From positions 4,866,001-4,930,000 of the forward strand of contig CM069607.1 of NCBI GenBank assembly GCA_035771175.1: DNA of 64,000 nucleotides, read 5' to 3'. The position numbers and the translations under genes are program-made. The notes beneath the pieces are model-generated. The model was not told where the DNA came from. It saw only the letters and a program-made list of their open reading frames with translations, and ran no database searches. Origin of the DNA: Paratinospora sagittata (taxonomy: Eukaryota; Streptophyta; Magnoliopsida; Ranunculales; Menispermaceae). Below, one piece after another: positions 23,901-35,715 of this stretch; the first letter of the stretch is position 1, and every line of letters starts with the position of its first letter.

Positions 23901-26900
23901 ATGCTATGTGGAGATAGCAACTTACGTGAACTCTCCACGTAAGAATGCTTATTTATAATCTCATTATTGCATCCATTATAACCTCTCATATTTTCTTCTG
24001 GTCTCTTACAAGTTACAACCAATTTTGTCAATTGTTGGTTCTCTAAAAGCATGCGTTACAATGCATCTTAATTTCAGTCTCACATCTAAAGGGAACCGAA
24101 CTTTGTTTTATTTGGTCCTTTTAGCTGATCCTAGTGGCTGCTCCAATTGCAATCATTGCATATCTTGCTACTTATTTTTAAAACATTCTCCATTGAATGT
24201 GAATGTGTTTGTAACGTAGTACACAGTCCTACTTTAATTTTACTGTGAATAATGAAACTTATATGTGCTCTCTATCGATCAGTTGCGAACCCAAGCACTT
24301 GTCTCTCTACATGGTGGTTTACAGAGTAACCAAGGAATCCCTATTTCTCACATTACAAAATGGTTGGGAATGGAGGTATTGTGCATATCCTTTGTTCAGT
24401 TTTCTCAGTTTTATCTTTTTCAATGGGACTCCTTGGCACGTTTACTGCAACTTATCAGTTATTTGTTGAAAGCAGGGAGAAGACATTGAGAGCCTTTTAG
24501 AATATCATGGTTTTTTGATAAAGGAATTTGAAGAACCATATATGGTTAAGGAAGGCCCGTTTCTTAACAGTGACAAAGATTACCTCACCAAGTGCTCCCA
24601 GCTAGTTCATCTGAAGAAGTCAAAAATGATTATTAAAGATGTTTCTTCTACTGTTGAGTTAGTACAGCCTGCTGATCAAGCGAAACAGGCTTTCTCTGTT
24701 AAGATGGATAAACACAAGCCTTCCTCTGTACGCTTTGTTGAAGCAGAAGAACTGTTTCGTGCTGATGAAGAAATGACTGATCATGAAAAACATACCACTC
24801 CTATAGATGGCTTGCCAGTACATCCTATTTTTGAAATGCCATTGACAACTGCTAAAAGGGTTGAGAGTGACCATCATGCGGCTGAAGTGGATATAGCATC
24901 CGTTAATGTCCCATCAGTATCTCATTTTCGACAACCTACACCGGCTAAGGTTGGAAAGATGGGTCAGATGACTCGTCAAGCACTTCGTAATTACTCTCTA
25001 GAGAAGAATATACAATCTAGTGTGCCGTGCATTTCTCAAGAAACTGTGGCAAAAGGAGCTCCACAAATTGATAGTTCTGATGGGTCCTATTTTGAATCTG
25101 TGCTGCTGAATTCTGCTCCTCATAGAGTAGCAGTTGAATCCAAAGCAGTTGAGGAAACTATTATTTCTCATCAGAATGTAGAAGACAAAGAAGCAATGAT
25201 TCAACAAGAAATAGATAATGAAGAAGATATGGTGGTTCAACAGAGAAATGAAGCTTCCACAGCAAAACTTAAGCTTATCCTGAGGTTAGTATCTTATTTT
25301 AGTTGTTACTGTAAATTGGGGGTGTTGTATTCACTGTTTCCTTTTGCTTTGCATTAAGGATATGGAAGCGACAATCTTCTAAGCAGAAAGAACTGCGGGA
25401 GCTGCGACAGTTCGCAGCTAGTGCTGCACTAAGTTCTTTATCACTGGGGTTGCCAATTGGAAAAATCAATACTGTAAGTTTCCATCATGTTTTAGTTCTC
25501 CATCACCTTTTTGAACCATTATCTCTTTTTACATAGCTAGAATCATGGAGAAGGGGTTTGCTGTAACCAAAGTCCCAATGATTTATCAGTTTTCTCATAT
25601 TACGTTGAATTAGTGTTCCCATTATGGACTTTATGATGTTAGAATTGATGTTCTTGTCATGGACTTTATGATGCTAGTTTTTCTCAGTTTGGGTGGTTGT
25701 TTTATTTTGTGCAGAAGTTGGGCCATGTTATTGAGCTTGACATTGACCATGCCATGAGGGAGAGACGTGAAAGGCAAGGAAGATCATGGTCAAGGCTGAA
25801 CATTTCTAAAGTTATTGCTGGAATACTAAGCAAAAGAAACCCAGATGCCAAATGCCTTTGCTGGAAGCTTATTGTCTGTTCTCAGATGAAAAGCATGGAA
25901 GAAGATAGGTTGGGATATAGAAATCAAGTTAATAGTTTGGCAAGCCGGTGGTTGTCCTCTAAGCTCATGGGTGTCAGCAATAAGAATGATGATGAGTTGG
26001 CATATTCTTCCCCAGGCTTGTCTATATGGAAAAATTGGGTTAGTAGCTGCCATGATAGCTCCATAGCCTGTTGTTTGTCAGTTGTTAGAGAGATAGAACA
26101 TGATAGGTTATGTGACACAGTAAGTGGTGCAAATGCCATTCTATTTCTTGCATCGGAAAGGATTCCTCTAGAGCTTCAAAAAACTATACTCCACAATATT
26201 TTGATGTCATTACCATCAGGTTCCAACGTGGCCCTTTTGGTTGTAAGTGACACCTACAAAGAAGAGGTGCTCATTGATGGACTCGGTCTTCTCTCTATTG
26301 ATAAAACACGTGTAAGTAGCTTCACTGTTTTGTACCTTGTTGCGAACCATCCACATGGACACTTGGATGGGTTTTTTAGTAATGATCGTTTAGTGGAGGG
26401 TTTGCAGTGGCTTGCAAGTCAATCACGACTACAACCTGTTCTTCGTTGTGTGAAGACACGTGATCTGGTCTTGGATCACTTAAACTCATCATTACAAATG
26501 CTCGAGAATATGAATGCTTTTGTTATTTCTCCTAACCAATGCATCTCGGCCTTTAATGAAGCACTCCATCAATCTGCAGAGAAGGTTGCCACTGCAGCAG
26601 AAAAAATTCGGGGCATTTGGCCTTGCCCTGAGGTATATCTATTGGAGGAGTCTAGCAACGAGCGCAAAGTTGTGAAGTCATTTTTGCCGAGTATGGGGTG
26701 GAGCTCAGTTGTAAAAATAAAGTCGATTATAAGTGCCATACAGGGTTGTGTGCTTCCAGTTTTCCCAAACGACTTGTATTGGCTGAATTGTGGTTCAGAT
26801 ATGGGCAAGGAGATTCATACCCAGAAATCACAACTTGAATTATGCTTGATTCAGTATTTGGTTGATTCTAGTAAGATTATGGATTGGACACTAGCAGCTA

Positions 26901-27538
26901 GAGAGGCATCTGTAATGCTACAGAAGGCTGCTCGACTTGAGCTCCAAGGTATGAAGTACAGAATAATTCCAAGGTGGCTAGCAATCTTCAAACGAATTTT
27001 TCAATGGCAATTGATGAATTTGACTACTGGGGCCACTTCAGTGGCATATGTTCTGGAGACCGAAGGAAAATCTTGCCAGCATGTGAAGTTTAGTGAAAGA
27101 GAGTTCAGTGCAATTGCAACTTCCCCTTGTTCAAAAGTATCAGATAATCTTAAGTTAGAAGGTGATTTTCCACCACCTTCTGCTTTGTCACAACTCTCTC
27201 TTGATGAAATGGTTGAAATTTGCTGCATTCCCATTGTTTCTGGAAGGGAGCAATCAAAACCCGTGGCTATTCAACCTAACTCAGGGATCATTAACAAACT
27301 TAATGAGGCTTTTGATATTGCTAGTGCTGGTGAAGTTATGGAGGATGATGATAAAATACAAGAGGAGCGATCATTCGCAGAGTCAGGTGATTCTCTTTTA
27401 TCTAATTGTCATCATTCTGCAGGAAGAATGAGAGTAACTAGTGCTGAGAATAAAGAGTCTGATAGGTTGCGAAAATTGTTGGCCAAATGTAACATGTTGC
27501 AGGATATGATAGATGAAAAGCTTTCTATCTATTTTTGA
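20936..27538 (+). CDS. SAC3B: SAC3 family protein B-like, TREX-2 scaffold (right copy)
   Basis: Exons: 20936-21084, 21165-21281, 21400-21621, 21717-21961, 22211-22311, 22437-22652, 23195-23422, 23505-23596, 23709-23802, 24283-24375, 24476-25284, 25359-25473, 25715-27538. The sum is 4305 nt (1434 residues); phases agree at every junction and all introns are GT-AG. The GANP core includes MAEREADLIRPMLVLQKTMD, FLGMYNFLWDRMRAIRMDLR and ARDVARACRTGNFIAFFRLA. Differences from the left copy include MAFGT for MAFGA, NQG for NQE, ISG for ISV, KMSP for KMSQ, NVA for NLP, KIR for KIP, KSF for KSS and NSG for NSR. Neither copy is obviously the damaged one. An overlapping 185-codon frame at 20728-21285 is out of phase with this protein and is not used. 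Confidence 0.93.
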
Positions 27539-28058
27539 CGTGCTTGTTTCTGTCTCATGATAAACCTTATTTTCTTTCTTGTAACATTTTCCTGTACAAT
27601 ATAGTTGCTCTTTTCTCTGGAGGTTGTGTTGACCGGCTTCGATAGTTGCAAAGTCCTGAAACTAAACATGTTGTAATTTTATTAAGGATTGAATAAAAAG
27701 GAAAGATATTTTGACTGATATCATGGGTTTTTTCTAGTCTATTGACTTGATTATTAATTTCCTTTCTAGTGTTCTGAACCATGCATTTGACTGTATTTTT
27801 TGTTGATTAGGAGCTTAACATAATTGTCACAAAGTCTCAAATCAAAGTTACCTCTCGGATAAAGTTTCGTCTAGAGAGATTTGATCTTATTACACTATTT
27901 TGAATAATCAACAAAAGGAGAGCAGAAAAAGTGTGCCCTTTTTCTGGATTTATATGTATGGTTGTGCCATCAGCAGATCCTGTCCAGCTGATGGTAACTG
28001 CAAATTCAAAGTGAAAAAGACAAACAGATTTAAGAGAGCAGATGGATTTTTGCCTCAT
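27539..28058. other. Shared 3' intergenic between convergent SAC3B and PP2C (right)
   Basis: Mirror of 11663-12182. It contains the 3' UTRs of SAC3B (+) and PP2C-1 (-), with AATAAA-like words on each strand. No gene. Confidence 0.7.
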
Positions 28059-29434
28059 TCATACATTGTTTAGGTCCCTAATGTATACAACGATGACTGT
28101 GATATCATCTGTTTGCCCATATTTTTGTAGCCATAACTTGTATGATTCTCCGGCAATAGCGGGACAAGCATCCCGAGGATCTCTATACCTCGCTACCTAC
28201 ACAGAGAGAAGAGAGTTGTAAAGAAGAAAACCAAGACATTATCATTTAGAGATATAGGAGAAAGATAGATATATAGATAGATGCTTGGACTTGGAAGTGA
28301 GTTTTGGATTTTTGTCTCCAAATCCTCCACTCTTGAAAAGTAATATGAGTTGGGTTTTTTTATCAGGAAAGAAAACAAAACTACATGGATGTTGAATTGC
28401 TTTGGAGTCAAGTTAGCAAAGAACCAAACTCAGAAAATTTGTAAGTTTGATAACTTAACATTTAAAAAATTGATAATACTAAAGCTGCCAGTTCATCTTT
28501 ATTAGGAATTTATCAGTGATGTTACCATGTTGACTACTGCTTGGCTTGAGAGATACTGAAAAACACCATCACTAGCAACCACAAAGAACAGATGATGATT
28601 AGGCACGAGTTGAACAATAGACACCTCTGGAACAGCTATAACACCAATTGTCTCAGCTATATGGTCTCCTACGCTCCTTGAAAATGCTGCTCCTGGGTAC
28701 TCCTTATCCTGTAACCAAACCCTAGGTGGATCATCATCTTCTTCCTCATCACCCCAGGCCTTAACATTATGATCTTGGTGCCCTCCTATCTGACCAAGAG
28801 TGAAAACTCTTGCACCACAAAGCTTCAACCTCTCAAACTCATCCTCTCTATATGGTGTCTGGTCATTTGATTGGTACATTGCACAAATGCGATTCCCATA
28901 CTTAGCTGCAATCACAGCTCTGGAATCGCCCACATTAGCCAAGAAAAGGGTATTGCCTTTAACAAGAACCGTAATTGCTGTTGTACCACTCATTGTATCA
29001 TTAATTTCACTATCATGGAGTGCGTAGTTTGTGGCTTGGAACGCTGAGTTATAAGCTTTTACTGGGTCTTCTTGCAATGTAGGATCACTAGAAAGGATTT
29101 CTAAGAGCTTATCTCTGACAAAATGTGAACACTTAGCACCAAATCTGCCATGCCCATCAAAGACCCCAAAGAAATGAAGATTTGGGTTGTCTTGGAGCTG
29201 GGTTTTTATACAGAAACTGTCTTGGTTTTCATTATCTGGCGAGTGTGGATAGTAGCCTGTGTGTGTGAAAGATGAGTATTCTAAGTTGAAGTTGTGGGAA
29301 GGAACATGAACTGATTCCAATGGCGTCCCTGTAAGTAAGTGTCTATGGCCTTCATGTCGATGGGCCAGTTGAATCTCTTGTGAATTACCATTAGAGGAAC
29401 TACGCTTGTAAAACCACGAATGGCAGCGCCCCAT
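28059..29434 (-). CDS. PP2C-family protein phosphatase, copy 1 (right arm)
   Basis: Exons 28526-29434 and 28059-28196; 348 residues, intact. All PP2C motifs of the left copy are present (FDGHG, VGDSRAV, SRSVGD, ASDGVF, TDDIT), as is the MGRCHS acylation-type N terminus. Differences include THTGYY for THRGYY, QATNYAL for QATSYAL and ARVFTLG for ARVLTLG. Unlike the left copy, its natural 5' flank continues for ~300 bp and then passes into single-copy sequence rather than an LTR, so this is the likelier original locus. Confidence 0.9.
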
Positions 29435-29731
29435 CTCTTGCTTGAACAAAATGAAAACACTTTTACCTGTGTTAGAGCACGAAAACCTATTAGGAAGAAA
29501 GGTGATGGACAAATAAAATCTTAGGCAGAATTGAAGAAAACAAAAGTTGTGTGTCTTCCAAGTTCTAGCCCCGGGCAGAGAATCTCTTTTACCTTACAAA
29601 CTTGATTTTGGTGTGTCTGAAGAAATCTAATGAGTCAAGGCCAAGGAAACAAGAATCTCAGTGTGGGGTTTGGTTTTGTAAATCTTGAACTGGGAGTTTC
29701 TGTAAAAAAGCTCTTTTAGAAGAACAACATG

Positions 29732-30756
29732 GAGCCTTTTGATTTACTTATTACACTATTTAGCTAACTTGGGATTTTACTTGCAAAAGCAAGCTCCACT
29801 AAAACAGAACAAAACCCACATCTTGAAAGATAAAACTTAGAAAAAAAAATAATTAAAAAAAATTTAATGATAATAATAATTAACTAAAAAAAGTAGTTGG
29901 AAAAACACTCAGTTAAGTTGAGAACTAAAAGAAAACAAGCAATTTAGGTTCTAAGATGGGACCAAAATGATTTGAAGTGTTGCAATACTAATATGAGTTG
30001 TAAAAGGAGAAATGGGATTTTCTCAACCAGCACCTGGTGTGTTGGAGGAGCTTGCAGAGAACACCAGAGTCACAGAAACTTTGAACCTAACAAGAAAGGC
30101 TTCTTCCATGAACTTGAAGACTATGAGGAACTGTTCCCAAGGATAGAATATTTTTGCCTTCTTCTGAAAGAAATATAAATAATTAGGTGTACTGGAAGAA
30201 ATCTAATGTTCCAAGACCAATGAAGTAAGAATAAAAGTTTTTTTTTTTTAATAAATATATATTCATATTAAATTGAGGTTATAAAAGTTCTATTCTTGTT
30301 AGATTTAAATATCCAGTTTGCTTGAATATATTTTATTGTCATAGACGAGATGTCACCTTTTTCACATGAAGTTTTGTTCTCATTAAGTTATCTGTGTGAT
30401 TCTTTGTTAATTTAATATTTTAATCTCTAAATTTGGGTGGCTTAATTCAAAGGTAAATTGCAATTTTTTTTCTACTATTAATTGGTATTTGGATATCTTG
30501 TTCTCATGTATAGTTAAATAGACAGTGAAATGGTGAGAAAAATTATATCTTCTGCACTATATATGCTCTTTAAAGTTTTTAATTTTGTTCTTGTGTAACT
30601 TTATTATAATACATACAAATAATTAACCAAATGATTTTAGTTATATTTACTTTTATCTAACAAAAGAAAAATCACACATGTATTTAGGGTTGGATCATGA
30701 GGTCCTCTTATATAAATAAATAGAATTAAAAATGAATGCATTTAGAAGTATTGGTG
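29732..30756. other. Single-copy AT-rich spacer beyond the right arm
   Basis: About 1 kb with no strong coding signal. A 68-codon open frame at 29972-30178 has no recognisable domain. This segment is absent from the downstream duplicate, where PP2C-1 upstream sequence is joined directly to the next block at 45282. Confidence 0.6.
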
Positions 30757-30957
30757 GTAGCTCGATTAGTCGAAAAATTGAGTATAAGTAGAGTTGAGGT
30801 GTAGGTCTCGAGTTCGAGCCTGAGCGTGTTCTCATTTATCCGTCCTTGTTGAGAGGGCCAGCCTAAACACTTCTGTCATGCTAGAGTTTGAAAAGATTAG
30901 TCTCACTTAAAAGAAATGAGGATAGCTCTCGGGTGCTAAAAAATCTATAATAAAAAA
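30757..30957 (+). mobile_element. Possible tRNA-derived SINE
   Basis: It begins GTGGTAGCTCGATTAGT, which resembles a tRNA A-box region, and ~50 bp later reads GTCTCGAGTTCGAGCCTGAG, matching the Pol III B box (GGTTCGANNCC type). It ends in AATAAAAAAATG. Short related flanks (GAAGTATT / GAAGTACT) may be a target-site duplication. The 3' part is repeated at 45283-45470. Family unknown. Confidence 0.5.
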
Positions 30958-31740
30958 ATGAAGAAGTACTAATTAAGGCTGTAACAAAAAAATTGAAAAA
31001 AATATCATATTTAATTAACTCAACTCAATTAAACCTTTAATGTTAACATATTTTACGATTAATGATCAAAATAGAATTAGAGAAATAAGTAAAATAATAT
31101 AAAGAAAAATAAAAATTAAGGCATTACACTTTTAAGTATAATAGAAGTTTAGACCTTGATCGGACATTATAATAATATTGTTGAATGGGTAAATCATATG
31201 TCAACATTAAACAAACTCTCCACAACCTGTTAACTTAAGTTGTTGATATATACAATGATGATGGTTATGTCGTCTGTTCTAGAGGTACGCTCAAGCCATC
31301 GCCTGTATGATTCTCCTGCTACGAATGCACACGCATCCCGAGGATCAGTATATGTTCCAACCTTCATATAAGAAACAAAAGTAAGAAATTGGAATACATA
31401 TATATATATACATATCATTGAACATGTTTCGATTAGATCATCGATAACTGCTAACAATTAAAGGAATAATAGACTATTTTTGCAAAAGTTCCAAAACTAA
31501 CATTTTAGATTTTATAGTCATTATTGTCTAAAATTTAAAAACTTATTATAATGTAGTATAATAATTTAAGTAATTTAATAAATCTTCGTTTATCTTTCTA
31601 TCTTAAATATTTGGATTTGCTTTGTGATCTCTCTATTTTATTTTTTTCGATACAAAACACATTAGCTTTCAAAAAAAAATACAAAACACATTCATGCCAT
31701 TTTGCTTGTAAAGAACATTAATATACTTAATTAAAAAAAA
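30775..31740. repeat. Duplicated block, paralogous to 45277-46245
   Basis: Nearly identical to 45277-46245: SINE 3' part, AT-rich stretch, PP2C-2 last exon and the adjoining 3' part of its intron. Collinearity ends at 31740, where sequence switches from PP2C-2 intron (poly-A-like AATTAAAAAAAA) to SAC3B coding sequence (TCTTGCCAGCATG). The equivalent place at 46245 continues into more intron. This is a rearrangement junction. Confidence 0.85.
31230..31361 (-). pseudogene. Orphan last exon of PP2C-2
   Basis: Encodes the C-terminal 43 residues of the second PP2C ([19 protein letters not shown], then [11 protein letters not shown]), with an intact acceptor (ATGAAG just above 31361) and a stop at 31230. 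No matching first exon is attached: upstream on the minus strand the intron is cut at 31740 and followed by SAC3B sequence. It cannot encode a phosphatase alone. Confidence 0.85.
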
Positions 31741-32136
31741 TCTTGCCAGCATGTGAAGTTTTGTGAAAGAGAGTTCAGTGCAATTGCAACTTCCCCTTGT
31801 TCAAAAGTATCAGATAATCTTAAGTTAGAAGGTGATTTTCCACCACCTTCTGCTTTGTCACAACTCTCTCTTGATGAAATGGTTGAAATTTGCTGCATCC
31901 CCATTGTTTCTGGAAGGGAGCAATCAAAACCCGTGGCTATTCAACTTCACTCAAGGATCATTAACAAACTTAATGAGGCTTTTGATATTGCTAGTGCTGG
32001 TGAAGTTATGGAGGATGATGATAAAATACAAGAGGAGCGATCATTTGCAGGTGATTCTCTTTTATCTAATTGTCATTATTCTGCAGGAAGAATGATAGTA
32101 ACTAGTGCTGAGAATAAAGAGTCTAGAGTCTGATAG
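31741..32136 (+). pseudogene. SAC3B last-exon fragment, 5' piece
   Basis: Starts abruptly inside SAC3B exon 13 (equivalent to about 27071) and runs to the gypsy insertion. Compared with the intact copies it has a 6-bp deletion (near 32048) and a 7-bp tandem duplication of AGAGTCT near 32125 that shifts the frame to TGA. The reading frame is otherwise kept, so decay is recent. It continues after the element at 43208. Nonfunctional. Confidence 0.9.
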
Positions 32137-33390
32137 TGTAATACCCCAAAAAAAAAAAAAAAAAAAAGGGCCTGTCAATATATTCAAAGACACTCTCGAA
32201 CACCTCATCGAAGGTAGTTGGAGGAAATTGCTGAAGAATTCCAAAAACTATATATAAATAATAAAAATAAAAATATTACACAAGAAAGATTAATTCGATT
32301 AAAACAAAAAAATAAAAATAAAAATGTATCATTATCATAAGGAGATGATGAACAATGTGTGTATGTATTGCTAGCAAATTAATCAAATAACGAACTTACG
32401 ACATTGTGATCTTCTGGGTGGAAACAGGGGTGAATGATCCCATTTATGTCAAGATACAGATTATGTGTAATACCCAGAAAAAATAAAAATAAAAAGATTT
32501 CAAACATGATCCAGAAATCTCACCGAGATCTCGTCGACATATCGCCTGGAATCTCGCCGAAAATCCTTCGCGTCTCGCTCTCTCTAAACCCAATCGCGCA
32601 ACCTCGCTCTTTCGAAACCAACGCACTCGTCTTCCTCTCGAAACCCTCTCTCTTCCCTCTTCCTTTCTCCGCCAGCGCATACCGCGACTCATCGCCGCTG
32701 CAACTCCTCACCGCCTCTGCTCTCTCGCTAGGTCTCTCTCTCAACTCTCTGCTCAAAACTCCAGTACCCGAAACCCTCATCTCGCCGCCTTCCGCCACAG
32801 ATCTCGCCGCCCTTTCTCTTTCTCTTCTCCGCCACTGATCTTGCTGCTCTCTCTCTTTTCTCTTCGCCGATCTCTAGCCATGCTCCGATCTCTCTTCTCT
32901 GATCTCTCGCTCCCGATCTCTCGCTCTCACTCCCTCTGCACCTCGCCCTCACTCTCTTCTCCTTCTCTTCTTCTCTTTTCTTTCCCTTTTTTTTTTTTCT
33001 CTCTCCCCTGTTTTCTTCCTTCCGCCCTGCAACTCATTTTATTTTTATTTTTATTTTTCTTTTCTTTTTCTTTTCTTTTCTTTTAAACAACTAACATGTT
33101 ATATAATATATATATATATATATCATACATACAATATCACACATACAAGTGTATTTTATTATTTTTTAAGCAACCAAAATGTTGTATAATATATTTATAT
33201 ATATATATATCATACATACAATACATTATTATTATTTTTAAACATTGCAATTCAAGTATTATTAATTTTTTAAGCAACCAAAATATTATATAATATATTT
33301 ATATATATATCATACATACAATACGTTATTATTATTTTTTTAAACATTGCAACTCAATTGTTATTATTTTTTTAAGCAACCAAAATGTTG

Positions 33391-33434
<44 letters not shown>

Positions 33435-34912
33435 TACATACAATACCACATATAATATATTAGAATATGGTATATCATATTTTACGTTTTTACTATCTAG
33501 ATCATCATATTATATCAGGTGGAAGTTTATTAGCTAAGTTATGTTATATGTATAATGTGACCACCACCATACAACATAGACATGTATGCACATTATATTA
33601 ATATAATATAATACAAAACAAGTGATTAAAGTGTGATTTATGCGTGGATAGGTTGATAACGCCCAACGTCGAGGAATCTCAACACTTTTGGAATTTAGCG
33701 ATTCAGGTGGAGATGATTCTAGGCCTTCATAATATTTTATTTGATATATAGATAGGAATGTTAAATTAATTAGGTCCATAGTATTATTAGATTGCTTATG
33801 CATGCTTATTGTACATGATTATATGTATGCAATGTTGTGATTGTTTAACCATAATGATATGTGTGTTAACATGATTTTTATTCTGATCAAATGATAATTG
33901 GTTGCATGAAATTCATGTAGTAGTTAAATTCATTTATAAATTATAATGTCTGATAATGAAATGTATGATTTGGAATATTGGCATAGTGAATGCGTGATTA
34001 CTATTATAATTGACTTTGTGACATGATACCATGTGTAGTGGAGTTGAATATATTTTATGAATGTACTTAATATCGTGCTTATACCGTACGTATGTCGTGA
34101 CATCAGTAAAGAACACGAGTAAGATAAGAATCACACATATGAGGCAGTTATTCTAAGGAATATCGCCAATGTTCTAATTTTTGGGCTGTGCCACCCTGAG
34201 TTTGATTTTCCTAAAGTTACGTGATTTAGAACGTGATGAAATTCTCGACTCAAACAATCTAATGTTGCAACGATTAATGTGTGAAACTTGTTTGTAATGT
34301 TCTTGTGTATGTATCACAATAAAATATTGTGAATTGTTTAGATGACCCACCGGGCTTTCAAGCTCACCCATATTTTTTTACATGCAGGTACTTAGAAAAT
34401 AAGATCGCAAGTTCGTGACGTAGTTCAGTGTAGTAGGGGTGGGTTTAATTAATTAATTAGCATTGTGGTGATAGGACTGAACCTTTTATTTAATTTTTAA
34501 AGGTTTATTATTTAAACGAATTGTATTGATAATTGAAATTCAATGAATATTATTACGGTCAGTAAAGACCCTGTGATTTATTTTACGTGTAAATGCCTTG
34601 GAATAGAATTCATTAATTCTATTTGATGATTGTATTTTAATGTTGTGTCCATAATGGATGGACAAAGGAAAGTACCATCGTATGAAGATAAAGATTGTAT
34701 GAAGAATTAAAGGTATTCGTTTATTTTAACCAGTAAGTTGGTTGGAAGAATATAAACTCATAGTTTTGCAAATTTCACTATCTATATAACGGTTATGGGT
34801 TAAGATAGACGGATACGAGTAACGTCTCGATTTTCAGTGATATTTTTATATAAAATTAAAATATTCATTATTTTACAAAAAAAAATTAAGTTTTAAAAAT
34901 CGGGGTGTTAAA
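32137..34912 (+). repeat. 5' LTR of gypsy element 1
   Basis: Begins TGTAATACCCC, followed by a run of A and then GGGCCTGTC. A second TGTAATACCCAG start-like motif lies at 32466, so the first ~330 bp form an extra module. Then come a pyrimidine-rich block (32550-33090), AT microsatellites, two to three minisatellite units, and the terminus GGGGTGTTAAA. It ends in AA where the other LTRs end CA. Confidence 0.88.
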
Positions 34913-34915
34913 GTT

Positions 34916-34927
34916 TGGTATCAGAGC
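34916..34927 (+). other. Primer-binding site (initiator Met tRNA), element 1
   Basis: TGGTATCAGAGC, four bases inside the 5' LTR end, is the usual plant LTR-element site complementary to the 3' end of initiator Met tRNA. An untranslated leader of about 790 bp follows before gag. Confidence 0.85.
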
Positions 34928-35715
34928 TTTAGGCTTCAGATCATGGGAAGTGTTACAACGAATTTTGAGAAGTTTAGTATCAGTGAGTAAGTATCAAATC
35001 GTTATGAAATTAGAGTTCAACTTGAGCTAGATAAATATGCCAATTATAAACTTTAAAACGTAATATCGAGAATGAAAGTACAGTGGGTCTAACAAACTCA
35101 AAGCTTTTAGGATATCGGTTAGAGACGAGAACTTGTATGAAAACTGTTTGGTTAGAATCTAAGGTCAGGATGAATATTTTATTCTTGGTTCCAAAGCGGT
35201 ATGGGATGTGGAGGAATTTAAGGGTATTTGAGGAGTCTTAATCTTGGAGACTAGCAGGCCATGTTTGGTGAGTGACTAACAACTCTGGACGAGCTTGTAT
35301 TGCTACGTTCAACTGGTATGGGACAACTTGAACATAGAGGATACCTGGGAAGCCTTAGTTGGTAGGACATTTGCGCATTGTTTGGGTGTATTAAAGTTTC
35401 TTTATGGAAGCTTATATCACCGGGCTAGAGTGGTATGAGACACTTGAATACGGAGGGTATAAGTGAAAGTTTGAGAATTTTCTTTATACCATTGTTGTGT
35501 GGTATGTTGTTTGTTTGTTTGCTTGTCTTGTTTACATGTATAAAAACCAAATCCTGTACCCTGTGACAATCATGGATTGTCAAAATTTTATAAAACTTAG
35601 AAACTGAATCAATAGGATCATTTTATTTTCGAGAACATAGAATTCTGAATCTAGAGTCACCCTAACCGAAAATAATTATCTCATGTAGTACTAAAGATGA
35701 GTTGAAATTTTATAG

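Larger units (their letters stand above)
19993..29731. repeat. Right arm of ~9.74-kb inverted repeat
   Basis: Mirror image of 9983-19728, beginning TGAAACATATATGAGTATG and ending near ACAACATG at 29724-29731. It carries SAC3B (+) and PP2C-1 (-). Beyond it the flanks differ: LTR on the left, a single-copy AT-rich stretch on the right. Confidence 0.95.
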
